DNA of 64,000 bases from Aspidiotus rigidus (GCA_035079385.1 JAVHKY010000056.1:6951501-7015500), one strand, 5' to 3'; positions 30,840 through 42,275 are shown, numbered from the stretch's first letter. Numbers and translations: made by a program. Notes: generated by a model not told the origin, from the sequence alone.

Positions 30840-30973
30840 GCCAAAAGCACTCTTTGAGTATGGAAATTAGGTTGAAGAAAGTTACTGCACCTGCGGCTGC
30901 AGAACAAATTTCTATTGGGCAGAAGCGGAAAAGAGGCCGCCCGCGACTAGCCATTAAAGTTCTACTTTTGTAA
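30840..30973 (+). pseudogene. Second MULE transposase C-terminal fragment
   Basis: Plus-strand reading gives KHSLSMEIRLKKVTAPAAAE, then QISIGQKRKRGRPRLAIKVL, to TAA at 30973. It aligns with GMQIRLKLVSAPEE...GQRRKRGRP of the intact protein. Upstream the reading degrades (SFTKRAK in another frame may be the SWIM finger). It is outside the 29356-30584 TIR element and in opposite orientation to the fragment within it, so it comes from a separate copy. Confidence 0.75.
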
Positions 30974-31590
30974 AAAATTGCGCAAAACCTTATTGTATGT
31001 TTATGTAATGTTTGTAGAATTCATAATACGTGATTTCAGTTTCCGACAAAATATTATTTTCAGTTTTTCATAAAATATAATTTCCTGTTAGGAACAAATT
31101 ACCTTCGCGTTAAAAAAAAAATCACCTTGGCGTGTTTGATTATACTTACCGCGCATTGTTTTAATTCGTGTTGTAGTGTATTTGTATCGCGTTAAATCAT
31201 TTTTCTACTCATATACCCAGTTTATTTTCTCGCTCTCAATATATTTTCGTGTTTCTTCCAATAAAAATACTTGGATTCCCATTTCTTCTTCGCGTGAATT
31301 CATTAATTTTTCGCGTTCCGAAAAATCGAACCAAAATTTTATTATCTTTTTTTTTTCGGATTTGGTGAATTTGGGTGACTGGGACTTGGGGAAATGGATT
31401 CGGTATGACCGGTATTTGAGAACCTTTTTGTTCTGAAATTCGTCTTTTGCGGACATAGATTCGGAATTTTATTCGGGAACGGAAATTTTCGAACAAAATT
31501 GTTCCCAAACACCATTAACACCTAATCAATATTCCCAAACGTCAATGGCCGAAATCAAAGTTCAGAAAAATTGTATCCCAAATGAAGTAA
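30974..31590. other. Unclassified intergenic sequence
   Basis: Two opposed frames of 83-90 codons overlap at 31205-31508. Neither has a recognisable domain, and their mirror overlap suggests chance. Confidence 0.4.
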
Positions 31591-31933
31591 TATAATTTTT
31601 ATCCACTTTTGTCTCAAGCGTTGATAATGCACCTGTCCAGTACAGGGAACGCGCGTCGCGTCGCGTCGGCGTCGCCGCGCGTTGAATGCAATATACCGGT
31701 ACTACTTGCACTGCCTTCTTCATATTTTGCGTTATTAAATAGCGTTGCGTTTAGGATGATATTGTGGCAAAACTATAGATTTTTCGGAAAAAAAGGAATG
31801 AGACATTTTTTGTAAAGAACTTTATGGAGCATATTTTACTATGGACTATTTTTTTTTTTTTTATTAAATCAATATTCAGGTACCTGGTTATGATTAAAAA
31901 ACTCAAAAAGGAAGCACATTTCTTTATAGACTG
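31591..31933 (-). repeat. Dispersed repeat Y, uninterrupted copy
   Basis: Reverse-orientation copy of 19765-20115 joined directly to that of 20837-20870. It therefore preserves the empty site of the CACTA-ended element. The poly-T at 31848-31862 corresponds to the A-run at 19878-19890. Confidence 0.8.
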
Positions 31934-32300
31934 GTAAATTTTTTAGAAAAACGCCTTGCTAGAAGCATTTCGTATAACAATTGAGTAAACGATGGTTCTT
32001 GAATGTTTCGGACCCGCTGAATACGAAAATCCTTGTTACTTTTTGAATTGGCCCCCGGAAGGACCTGAAAAGGGGGGAAGGGGTAAAAAATTCAGTTTTT
32101 CTCAGTTTCTGCGGAAAGTATGCATCTGAGGGGAAAAATACCTCAGTAAAAAAATATTCCACACAAAATTTCCTACCGGATAAGATTCTTACATTTTAGG
32201 CTAGCGCGTCAGTGTTGCCAGAGAGGAGAGCGCAAATATAATAAGAACATGGAAATACGTACTTTATCATTATTTTAGCCGAACACACGTACGCGTTTCT
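31934..32300 (+). repeat. Left arm of a large inverted duplication
   Basis: About 370 bp (GGTAAATTTTTTAGAAAAA through TAGCCGAACACACGTACGCG) matching the complement of 34205-34590 at roughly 90% identity by eye. Confidence 0.85.
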
Positions 32301-32540
32301 GAGGTGATATACAATGTACTGCACACATTCGGAATAGAAATTATGAATTATACCAAAATTATCGCAATTATGACCTTTTTCACTCTCAAGCAGTACTTCC
32401 AGTTATGAAGAATAATAATTCAAGCTTAATACAATGCTCGCAATTTCCATAAAATAACTATTTTTCATTAGAATGCGTTTCAATCATAAAAAATTGCCAA
32501 GAAACTCCGTAATCTATTTTTCTGAACATTATACTTTATT

Positions 32541-32688
32541 ACAAACAAAATTCAGGACAAAGGTTTTTCTGCTGAAATTTGTTCCTTGTGGTAGTCTGTT
32601 CATACTGTAAATGTTCACCACCCCTAAACCCCTTGCCCCGCAAGGAACAAATTTCAGCAGAAAAGCCTTTGTCCTGAATTTTGTTTGT
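32541..32688. mobile_element. Small MITE with 48-bp inverted repeats
   Basis: 32541-32588 and 32641-32688 are complementary at 47 of 48 positions (ACAAACAAAATTCAGGAC to GAAATTTGTTCCTTG). A 52-bp centre has no feature. The target duplication is no more than ATT. Confidence 0.85.
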
Positions 32689-32825
32689 ATTGAGCTTCTA
32701 TTTTTTTTCTAGACTGTAACCCCACCTTGTAAATAACAACTACCTCATAACGTCGTCATTGTAATAGGATATCAATAAGAAAATTTTTTCAAGTATTTAT
32801 CTTTAAGATAAGTGCCCAAAATTAG

Positions 32826-32858
<33 letters not shown>

Positions 32859-33388
32859 CGCTCTTGAACCTGTATGTTAAAATAACATCCGCAATATTTT
32901 CCCAGTCTCCATCTACATTGGTCTTGTGACGGGATAATTTAATATAAATTATCGGAAATTAGACTTAAGATGGTTCTGTTCTAGGGTAATGAGGCAAACA
33001 AGTATGAAGAGCCCTGTAGTCATTATAAATAACACTGTAAAATTGTAATTACAGTCAAGTAACAAAAATTTTTTATAGTAGATTACAAAACAGGAGATGT
33101 AAGTAAGCAATAACCGAGTAAGCAGTTAGCAAAAGTGACGCGCAGGAGGTTTGCTCACTTACCGATTCTGTTTTGTAAATTATTTTAACAGAAAGATACT
33201 GCAATGTGACTATAACCTCACTAAGTAAGCAGTAATTTTTCATAACTGCACTCATCAATTCACTAATGATATAGTTGGGTATTTACATTGTCAAAATCAA
33301 TTGATGTAAACGAGTATCTTTCTGTGAAAAATATTTATTAGACTCTAACGGCTCTGCCGTCCACAGATTAAAAACAAAAAAGAGAGAA

Positions 33389-33428
33389 GGCCTGACGTTT
33401 TGTAGGTTACTTCCTATATCATCAGAGG
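33389..33428 (-). ncRNA. Decayed PLE hammerhead-ribozyme relic
   Basis: The minus strand reads CCTCTGATGATATAGGAAG, then TAACCTACAAAACGTCAGG. The CTGATGA box is intact. TAGG...CCTA can form stem II, and CCT/AGG closes stem I around the GTC cleavage triplet. The GAAA box is changed to AAAA, which removes the catalytic G12, so it should be inactive. CTAATAAAT follows about 75 nt downstream, as at the other PLE ends in this window. Confidence 0.5.
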
Positions 33429-34204
33429 AACAAAACCTATGAACTTCATTTTTGGGGCTCTTGCCTGTGGCAAGGCTAGAGCCTCTATGCAATCGCGAAA
33501 AAAAAGAGAGAAAAAAAAAAACAAGACTGAGTCGCCATGCGCCTTAGTATCCGGGTCACTTGGTTTTTTTTCTAATTGACTGTTACGTGACGGAAATTTA
33601 TTTTTTAATTTTTTTCAAAAGATCTGGAGCTTCTTTTTCTACCAAGATGTAGAGCTCAAGAGATCTTGATTTTTTCTAAGTTAAGATATGGAAACCAAGA
33701 GATCTGTATCTTTGTTCCACTCTGATCTGGAATATCAGAGACTTGATATTAGTACATACGGTAGGTATTACGATTAAGGAAGTATCGAGAAGAAGAAACT
33801 TCGTTAAAGACTGTACAGAAATTTGAAAAATGCTATGCAAAATTGAAATCATAAGTGACACAGAATATGTAATACGTGCAGTATTAATGAAACAATAATT
33901 AGGTATGTACATTATCATCACTATTGATGTTCGAAGACTATCTTCGTCATCTTGGTCACTCTTGACGAAGACTGTCCGAGAAATAAAATTTGCCAGGCAT
34001 AAATAAAATCTCAACAGACAGAGAATGTATATCTTGAGTGACCTGAAATTTGGAAATTGCTATGCAAAAATAAAATCTCGAGTAACAGAGAATGTATGTA
34101 TTACTTGAGTGACGTCATAACACATTTTTCCGGTGAGAATTTTTTTTTTTCCAATGCATAGGGGCTCTCGTCTCCGGAGGCAAGAGCAGTACACTGTATG
34201 TATA

Positions 34205-34590
34205 TTACCTCAGAACCGCGTACGTGTGTTCGGCTAAAATAATAATTAAGTACGTACTTTCATGTTCATATTATATTTACGCTCTCCTCTCTGGCCACAC
34301 TGATGCGCTAGCCTAAAATGTATGAATCTTATCCGACAGGAAATTTTGTGTGGAATATTTTTTTACTGAGGTATTTTTCCCCTCAGATGCATACTTTCCG
34401 CAGAAACTGAAAAAAACTGAATTTTTACCCCTCCCCCCCTTTTCAGGTCCTTCCGGGGGTCAATTCAAAAAGTAACAACGATTTTTGTATTCAGCGGGTC
34501 CAAAACATTCTAGAACCATCATTTACTCAATTGTTACACAAAATGCTTCTAGCCACGCATTTTTCTAAAAAATTTACCAGTCTATTAATT
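34205..34590 (-). repeat. Right arm of the large inverted duplication
   Basis: Complement of 31934-32300, from CGCGTACGTGTGTTCGGC to AAATTTACCAGTC. Further right (to about 34690) it continues into sequence related to the start of repeat Y at 19765. Confidence 0.85.
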
Positions 34591-35962
34591 GTGCTTAAAT
34601 CAGGCAATGGAGGGGGGAGATTTTGAGATTTTTGATTTGTTCATCACTACATTTGACTCTGATGCTAACCAAAAAAAAAAAAAAAAAACAGAAAACCCTG
34701 TCTACAAATTAGTTGGAATAAAAGTTCTTTATTGACTAGACTATACATAGCTAGGTACGTTTACAATACGTACCTACCTGTGAGTATAGTGATTATTGTC
34801 GGTGGCAACCTAACAAATGTGAAACAAGTTCGAATAGTACACAGGTACATTTGTCAGTTATAATTTTCTTATCTTTAAAATACATATCTCGTATTTTGCA
34901 ATTTACCTATACACATTGTTGGATATTTTTTCTTTGTGATGAGGTGTGTCGGTGAAAAACCGCTTTTAATAAAGTGTGCTCGCTTCGGAGTCTGGTGAAG
35001 GATTGATTTTTCTCTTTTCATGTGATTACCAAATCACTTCCCTTATGAGTAATAGGAAGTTTTTCGGATTTGTCATCTATTGTATCTCATTTTAAGATAA
35101 GGTGACGTTATTTCATAATTGTATTGCATGCTTAACACACATATAATGCGGCATCACACTTATATTTCAGATAACTAAGGTTTCTGCTATAAGAATAATA
35201 AATGAATTATTAAATTTAAATTGGAGTTTAATAATGTTTGAGGACGTCCATAGAAAATACTCTATCAAAATTATTATTGAAAATAAATCAATCAAACTAG
35301 AAAATTATCTCTTCGTGTTACAATATAGACACTGTACTAGAAAATAATTAATTTTGCGGAAGTTTGGAGGTTTTATTATTAAATGTTTAGAATAAAACTC
35401 ATCAAGAAAATTTTGTGTGTACACCCTATCCTACAGGTTGAATCCCAAACTGGGCATTTTCCACAAATTCAAAATTAAAGCTTCAAAGCACGTTTTATTT
35501 GCGTCTGTAGACTGTAGGTACTCGAAAATACGTTCGCACCTGATTCGACGGTCGACCTTCAGAGCACATCAAGGAATCAGGAACAGTTAGGCAAACAATG
35601 AAAAAGAAGAAGAAGAAAAAAAAAAAAGAAAAAAGGAGAGAAGAAATCATTACTCTTGTATTCGTATATCGCCGCCAGCGCAGCGACAGTACTTAATTAC
35701 AAAAAAACGCTTTTTATAAGCACGCGAGTGGCATGGTATATCCGTACACAATCTTTCGTCGATATTTGCACTCAACGTTGAACACAATTTAATCTGGTCT
35801 TAAAGTAAAACTCCTTGACAGTGACCTCCTGTGATCATTATTATCACTACCTATTATATTTATATTATATTATTTTTATTTTATTTTTTTTACTAAACGA
35901 AGAAGAGAAATTGATTTCGCGTTATGTAATAAGAGAAGTGTAATTAATATCCTATTACTTAC
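34591..35962. other. Unclassified intergenic sequence
   Basis: No gene found. An A-run is at 34671-34688 and a purine-rich tract at 35599-35645. Confidence 0.4.
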
Positions 35963-36036
35963 GATACATTTACATGCATAAACTGTTCTGGTTTTCTCGT
36001 TGCCGCTATTATTTGAAAGTAGATACATCTCACCAG
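35963..36036 (-). other. Candidate exon (74 nt) of unknown gene
   Basis: On the minus strand a good acceptor (TTTTTTCCTGTAG) precedes CTGGTGAGATGTATCTAC, and a strong donor GTAAGTAA follows ...TGTAAATGTATC. The exon is open in one frame (MYLLSNNSGNEKTRTVYACK). It lies on the strand of, and upstream from, the Tret1-like exons and could be a 5' exon of that gene. Splicing it directly to 18764 is not in frame with the transporter, so it would be leader sequence, or it belongs to another gene or is fortuitous. Confidence 0.3.
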
Positions 36037-36105
36037 CTACAGGAAAAAATCTAAGTACAAAAAAAGGGAAAAAAATGTTGACAGAAGACAAACGAATTCA
36101 TTTAG
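36037..36105. other. Short spacer
   Basis: Contains the polypyrimidine tract (on the minus strand) of the candidate exon. Nothing else. Confidence 0.35.
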
Positions 36106-36350
36106 GAAAAACACTCACGCAGTAGTGTGAGTAGTACACGACTTTTCTTCTCACACATTCAAAACTCATTAAAAGAATCACTCCCACTCTTCAGAATAAA
36201 TTATACCATCCACTTATCAATCAAGACAGATATTTGTAGAATGATCAGTATATAACTCACTTAATAAAGTCAATCGCCATCACGTCACATCAAACTGGTA
36301 ACAGAATAAAAGTTCCCTTGATCTAATAAGGAAATCTAAATTTCATTTTA
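36106..36350 (+). repeat. R repeat module R1, diverged copy
   Basis: Hairpin CTCACGCAGTAGTGTGAG (36114-36131) keeps its stem through a G-T wobble change, followed by GTAGTACACGACTTTTC and, around 36290, GTCACATCAAACTGG. More diverged than the copies at 2672, 5388 and 37018. It breaks off after AAGGAAATCTAAATTTCATT. Confidence 0.65.
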
Positions 36351-37017
36351 TTCAATCAAAATGAAAAATTTTCTCAACAGTGTTAATATGATTTACATTT
36401 GGAACAATGTTCAGAATTATCATATATAATAACCGATAAAATATTATGAGACACGAATAAAAAAACGTGCCTCAACGGCAAAATTCTTCTTTCTCGAGAT
36501 CTCGGAAAAAAAAAAAATTGAAAAAAATTGAAAAATTGCAATTGAAAATAATACTTCCACTCCTGAGAGATACTTTAAATCAACCAATTATAATGTAGGC
36601 GAATTAGAGGGAAATGGAGAAAAAAAATATATTTCTGTCTACAAAAGGTTTGATGACTGAAAATGGTGGGGGAAGGTGTCCACAACAACATACTAAGAAT
36701 CCCACATTGTCCCCCTAGAGGCCTAGAGCATTATTTTCTTGGGGGTTCGAACCCCCCAAAAATCAGTTTTACGTTAATATCTCGCTAAATATCCATTTTA
36801 CAACGAAATTATCTATTGCCAAAATTATTCCTCGTTAAATTTCCTGGAGGAATACCTAATTATATTCTAGTCCAGCGTTCATAGTTTGCCAACAACAGCA
36901 AGGGACATTGGTATATTTTTTCAAAACTCGTCTAATGCATGACTCTCACGCCGGATAACCAAACTATGTAATGCAATGTGAGTATCACGTCTTGAGAAAC
37001 GAAAAGTAAAGAAAAAA
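36351..37017. other. Unclassified intergenic sequence
   Basis: No gene. A perfect hairpin GGGGGTTCGAACCCCCC lies at 36741-36757. The rest is AT-rich. Confidence 0.4.
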
Positions 37018-37745
37018 AAACACTCACGCAGTCGCGTGAGTAGTACACGATTTTTCAACCACAATGCAAAAATCATTGAGAGAGTCACTCCCTCTCTTTA
37101 AATTAAATACCAATAACCTGTCAATCATGCCAAATATTTGTAGAATGAACAATAAAACTCAGTTTATAAATTCCATCACTATGACGTCATATCAACTGAT
37201 GACAGAGTAAAAATACCTATAATCCAATAAGCCAGTGGCGGCCCCAGGGGGGAGGCCGGATAGGCCAGGCCTACCCAAAAGTTTCTCTGCCTACCCTTTG
37301 GCCTACCCAAAAGTTTTTTGTAGAAACTCTGTAGCACCAAATAACAAAAATAAAATTTATTTCTCCCACCCCTTTTAAATCGGCGACCTACCTGGCAATT
37401 CACAGGCCTCCGGCTGGCCTACCTCGGGCAAAATTCCTGGGGCCATCCACTACAATAAGGAAACCTGAACTTTGTTTTAATTTAGGCTAGGAGTCATCTA
37501 AAACCTACGAAACGTCTCCCAAAAAACCACTCCCCCTGCCCAAACTGCTAAGAGGCTGTAACAGTTGTTTCTGCGATCTTTGCAAATTGATATTTCGATT
37601 ACTCCCAATATGATTCAAGCGTAACCTACAGAATCGTATCAACTCAACTGGAAACGCGCTGAAGAATTTCTAACAATTAATCGTCGAAAAAATTGTTGGT
37701 GCCCATCTTCAGATATGAGACTATAACTTATCTAAGTCTCGAAAA
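37018..37745 (+). repeat. R repeat module R1, with hAT-like MITE inside
   Basis: Hairpin at 37023-37040 and colinear with copy 1 to about 3635, minus the insertion found there. A 220-bp MITE splits CCAATAAGG at 37233. The copy ends ATCTAAGTCTCGAAAAAA, just before the CCGCGGAC segment. Confidence 0.75.
37233..37452. mobile_element. hAT-like MITE
   Basis: Ends are CAGTGGCGGCCCCAGG and CCTGGGGCCATCCACTA, giving a TIR of about 16 bp with CAGTGG-type hAT termini. It is flanked by an 8-bp duplication, CAATAAGC (37225-37232) and CAATAAGG (37453-37460), 7 of 8 identical. The uninterrupted CCAATAAGGAAACCTG is present at 3019, 5599 and 63962. The inner part repeats GGCCTACCCAAAAGTTT (about 37267 and 37300). 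Confidence 0.88.
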
Positions 37746-38717
37746 AAAGGCCTGGACCCCTATTGGTTTCATTTTCAACCATGCTGAAATCTGAGTGCGT
37801 GGAAAACGAAATATCTGTAAAATGATTTTTTTTTTCCTAATTTAATAATCACTGTTGATGAAGTGGAATTTCAGTTTTGTCATTGCAAATTGTGAAGCGA
37901 GGTACTACTCGGCCTATAGAACTTTGGAATCTTTTTTTTTATTATTATTCTTTGACTTTGAGAGGATGGAAAAACCAGACGTTGTGATGCGAAGTGAAGA
38001 TATCTGTGTTTCAAGTTTGAACTGTGAAGATCAGTAATAGATACATAGCTATTTTATGATACAGGTGAGATTATTAGCCATATTAATGCACTAATTTGCC
38101 TTTAACCTTATTTCATTGCATTTTTGCTGTGACTAATCCTGTTTTTATCTCCGAATGTAAGCTTCAAGTAAACTCTCATGCAGTAGGCCGCCGCTATATG
38201 TACTTAGAGAGTATAGTTAATTTCTCTTCCGGGGAGTCCATAAAGTGTATGAAATTTGAACATTTCTAATAATATTAAAAAACGGTGCACCTCCGAAGCT
38301 CGTTAGAATAAATAAAAAAAATAAAATTAAGACTTGATCAGACGCAAAATTTTATACCTGTTATGTTTTCGAAACATCATCTGTATAGTTTTTCAATTTT
38401 TTTTTAATGAATGTCCGAAAATATTTTTCATTTTAATGAAATAAATTTTGATTATGATAAGTATTAGGTTATGATTTTAATTTTTTACCCAAATATTCTG
38501 AAATTCAAATTTTTTTACAAAAGTACGTGAGGTTGTGAGAAAATTGTTTTCCCGAGCACTGAAAGCCATATTTATGCAGACACAAGAATCCAAATCCGCT
38601 TTGGAAAAGAAGACGTCAAACGAAAGTAATGGCCTTTTATGGGAGGGAGACAATCAGATCAAAGATAGTGATCGATGGAAACTAATCAAACAGGTAAATG
38701 TGTTTAAATATATAAAG
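37746..38717. other. Unclassified intergenic sequence
   Basis: No gene recognised. Short open frames at 37855-38037 and 38535-38780 have no domain. Confidence 0.4.
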
Positions 38718-38775
38718 GTAGATCCCGATCAATCACACTCCGGATTTCTGAAAAAAGGATTAGGTATCTGGATCT
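38718..38775 (+). repeat. Direct repeat, left copy
   Basis: GATCAATCACACTCCG, then ATTTCTGAAAAAAGGA, matching 39423-39482 with a few differences. The LINE fragment lies between. Confidence 0.7.
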
Positions 38776-38789
38776 TTTGAATACCGCAT

Positions 38790-39262
38790 CAGAGTCTACA
38801 AAATTTCTTCCCAAATGTTCCTAAGTACGTTAGAAGTTGGAATTGAAAGTAGAAAGAACGATAGAAGAACTTGATTGAGTATATGGATTGAAGCGTTCGA
38901 ACTTTGGTGCTACCGGAGAATACAGCGAAATAAATGGACCGAAAAAGTATCAAACAAAGACGTACTACGTAGGCTGAATATGGAAGAAGCAGTGCTTGTT
39001 AAAATTCTTGTCAGCAACAAGGAAAAGTATTTGCGGGAAAGAATGAAGAACGACGAACTATTCACCAAAGCCGTACACGGGAAAATACTGGGAAAGGCTT
39101 CTAGAGGAAGAAGACGAATGAGTTTGCTAAATGATATCATATCCGAACTCAAATAATTGTTCCTTTTGTTATTGTTGTATTACTGTTATGTAAATTGTTA
39201 TACGTGCGTTGAAGGCAACCTCCAGTAGAGAAGCCAATAAATAAAAAAAAAAAAAAAAAAAT
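38790..39262 (+). mobile_element. LINE 3' end with poly(A)
   Basis: 5'-truncated non-LTR retrotransposon: the C-terminal reverse-transcriptase ORF (38875-39156), a short 3' UTR, AATAAA at 39237-39242 and an A-run to 39260. The left border is uncertain. Confidence 0.8.
38875..39156 (+). pseudogene. Non-LTR retrotransposon reverse-transcriptase C-terminus
   Basis: 93 codons: IEAFELWCYRRIQRNKWTEK, then VSNKDVLRRLNMEEAVLVKI and ending GKASRGRRRMSLLNDIISEL. The FE(M/L)WCYRR(I/M)L-x-WTxKVSNxxVLRR pattern is the well-known region after the RT domain in craniofacial-development-protein-2-like/endonuclease-RT LINEs of animals. The GRRR(x)SWL-like end just before the stop is also typical. Only the tail of the protein is present and upstream frames are broken, so it is non-functional. 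Confidence 0.85.
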
Positions 39263-39649
39263 CAAATAGTATGATATACATTTTGAAATTGAAAGAGTTC
39301 AGCCGAGTGTTTGAGTCTTAAAGGGTAGATGAAGAATCTAAATTCAGAAGAGAAATTCCGGAATTTGAAAAAATCGAAGAGATGAGAATCTTTCGGGTTA
39401 GACGGGTCTTAGAAAAAACGAGTAGGTAAATCCTGATCAATCACACTCCGAATTTCTGAAAAAAGGAATATCCGGATCTTTGGGTTTCGGATTTTGAGAA
39501 GAAAATTTTTTTCAAGTGATATAATTACGTTATTTTTTTGAGAGATCTCTTGTTATTTGATAGTTTAAAAAGTCATCTTTTATCAATTTAGTTCAGTATT
39601 CTGATTAGTAGATGGCTTGATTGCTGTTATTAAGACTGAGGAAACTCTA
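39263..39649. other. LINE flank and unclassified sequence
   Basis: Includes the right copy of the 60-bp direct repeat (39423-39482). No gene. Confidence 0.45.
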
Positions 39650-40369
39650 GGTATCATTCAATAACTTTATTCAATATAAATATGTAAGGGTTCTCTAATT
39701 TTTCTGGTATAGTACTAAATGGTATTATATTTTCATCATCTAAATCATACCATTCATTATTGGATTTCGATCAACTTGTGTAGTGACCGGAAGTGAGAGT
39801 ATCACCATGGTGAAAGATCAATGAATTTACCTCATACTTGTTATTAATTAGAATTTGATTCTCTATTAGCATATTTGATAGGTAATGAGAAGTGTTTTTT
39901 ATTATAAATAACATTATAATTTTCAGTTTCCATAGTATATTCTGGTATTATTCGAACGATTACTATACTGTCTAAAGATAAAATATCTTCCTTTCTTCTA
40001 ATACATTGTTTATTTTTACAACCAGGACAAGTTGCTTGTTGGTCATCAATATTTTTCCATGATTATTTATTAACGCAGAAAACGAGGAAAAATTCTCATT
40101 ATATTTTTTGATTTCATTCATATACAATTTTAAGACATGTGAAATTTCAATGTTTTCTGATTGATAATTACATTTTGTACAGAATAAGTTCCTTGAATTA
40201 TAATCGAAAAATTATTGGATAAAATTTCTGATTTATATATGATAGCAGAGAGGAATTTTAAAGTATCTTGTTGAGCATTTTCAGCCAATATTCCTCCTAT
40301 TATTTGCTTGCGTAACTTAGTTTTGTGGAGGTTAATATTTTTGAATTAGGATGAGTTCTAAATAATTCT

Positions 40370-41345
40370 CCATCAATTAAAGTAAAAAAAAAAGTCAGCG
40401 GAGTTTGCATCAACAGAAGCTGTGTGAATGAAAATGGCGTTGTTTAAGAGAGCCTGAGATGCGACATTTGTATAGCAAGAAACGCAATCTACATAATCAA
40501 AACAATGGGTTTTATATTTCTTATTACTAGGTATCAAATATGAATTTTCTTTTTCAAATACAACATTATTTTCATTATTAAATTTTCTTTGTGCACTATA
40601 AACACAGTCAATGGTTTTATTGTCGATAATTATGGTTGCTATTTCTGTGTTATTATTATCATTATGGCTGATCCTATTAGCCTCGCAAATATCAGAAGAA
40701 ATAAAATCTTCTTGCATAACAGTCAAAATTGGTTTATGGTAACTATAAAATAAGATATGTTATTTTTGTATTGAATATTTTGAATATTTTTGGTAAATAT
40801 AGCTTCAATAGTTGATCCACCTAATGTTGTTACATTTTCTGGTTCATTATTTTAATTTAAATCCTAAGAATTGATCCACAAATTCTACAAATTTTTTATT
40901 TTTTTCATCTCTCAAGTTAATATTGAAGTCACCATTGAGGTGTTATATAAATTCCTATTAGGTAAAAACTGACATTGTGGTAATAAAATTTTATTGAACA
41001 TATATCTCCGCATGAATGGGAACTTTCATTTAATGAATTGGTGAAAGAAGTTGGTTGCAATGTTGAATTATTTCTCTGGTATATAGCTGTTCCTGCTGCC
41101 CTGAAATTATCTCTTTTGAATTGTGTTAAGTATTAATTTATAGTTCGGAATTTGAATATTTTCATCATTTTTTAGCCAAGTTTCTGTTAAAATTAAAAAT
41201 TCAACAGTTGAAATAATGTAATCAGAAATTATGTCTTCTGAATGGGCTTTCAAACTCTGTACATTTAATGTTATAAAAGATTTGCCTCTATTAGGTTTCT
41301 GAAGAAATGAACGACATTCATCAGAAATTGTACTTAATCGCGATG
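40370..41345 (-). pseudogene. Endonuclease-like (EEP/apurinic type) domain of a Helentron
   Basis: Minus-strand peptides, with frameshifts between them: FITLNVQSLKAHSEDIISDY, VEFLILTETWLKNDENIQIP, then NESSHSCGDICS, and near the end SYHKPILTVMQEDF. LNVxSLxxH, LxxTETWL and the SxHxPI end correspond to successive motifs of the endonuclease/exonuclease/phosphatase fold, in which the TETWL-type Glu and the SxH-type His are catalytic. The most intact stretch is the 117-codon frame 40373-40726. It directly follows the helicase on the same strand. Several stops and frameshifts; inactive. Confidence 0.7.
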
Positions 41346-41348
41346 AGA

Positions 41349-42275
41349 TTACAATCTTTTAAATTCATTCATTAATTCTTTATTTACTATACCCTTAGCA
41401 TGATAAAATATGTGTTCATCATTTTTATTTGTGAGAAATAATCCTTCAAGAGAAGTACTTCTTGACAAAGCAACATAAACTAATTGTTGTTCATGGGATT
41501 TGTCATACTCATAAATTACTGTATCATATATCTGCCCTTGTGCCTTGTGAATTGTGATAGCACAGGCTTCAATAATTGGAAAAAGAATTCTTTTACATTT
41601 CAGAACTTTACTATTCAACGATACATTTGCTGATCTTTTTGAAATAGATACCCAAGCTTTATTGATTAATGGATCTGATTGAATATATCCCTGCTGTTTC
41701 CTTCTAGAAATAATACCTACATGAGGATTTTTAAAGTCAAACCATAAGTTTTTTATATTTTTCTTTGTATCGGTATCATATTCTATATATTTTAAAATTC
41801 CTATTCGTCCATTTACTAGCCCATCAAGTACAGTTATGTTGATGCGTATCATATATGGTTTACCTACTAATAATTTCAACATGTAAGGCAATCCTCCTGT
41901 TTCATCTGGTTCTCACTTATGAATTTTTGTACGTATGCTTACAAGTTGATCATTATTTTTGTATCCGCTATAAATGTCAGTGGCAATATGTTCTATGACA
42001 TCAGGACCAGAAATAGCATGTTTATTATAGTTATTTACATCTTCTGTGCGAAAAAATGGACGAATAGCATCTGGGAAGTTTTGTGCTGCATAATCTTTTG
42101 TAACGAACCTAGTTTCAATCATATTTTTTTCTTCATTATTCAAATGCTTTCCATTGCCTATTTTTGTAAGTACTGATGAAAATTCAAGATCTTTTTGTCG
42201 CATTACTTGTGTTAAAGGATAGTAATTTAAATTTTGCCATAGTATCTCGTCTACGAAAAATTGTGCTCTATTCAA
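41349..42275 (-). pseudogene. PIF1-like helicase C-terminal half of a Helentron, one premature stop
   Basis: One frame from 42275 to 41349 is interrupted only by an in-frame TGA at 41913-41915, giving blocks of 120 and 180 residues. Visible motifs include YPLTQVMRQKDLEFSSVLTK (after the Walker B region), RTEDVNNYN, KPYMIRINITVLDGLVNGRI, ACAITIHKAQGQIYDTVIYE and QQLVYVALSRSTSLEGLFL. These are the C-terminal motifs of superfamily 1B PIF1/RecD-like helicases, including the ITIHKAQG and VALSR boxes. Walker A/B are absent. With the downstream endonuclease this points to a Helitron/Helentron rather than the host PIF1 gene. Little damage implies a fairly recent loss. Confidence 0.9.

Larger units (their letters stand above)
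32301..34204. other. Central 1.9 kb between inverted arms
   Basis: No gene recognised. It contains a 148-bp MITE (32541-32688), a T-run (32829-32859) and a hammerhead-like relic (33389-33428). A 112-codon minus-strand frame at 33676-34014 has no domain. Confidence 0.5.

Noticed and set aside
31205..31508. Opposed 83-90 codon frames
   Set aside because: Mirror-image overlapping frames on both strands with no domain; typical of composition-driven chance.
33676..34014. 112-codon minus-strand frame
   Set aside because: No domain, low-complexity hydrophobic composition, within a repeat-bounded non-coding segment.
36741..36757. B-box-like GGTTCGAACCC suggesting a tRNA or SINE
   Set aside because: It is the centre of a simple perfect palindrome; no A box upstream and no acceptor stem.
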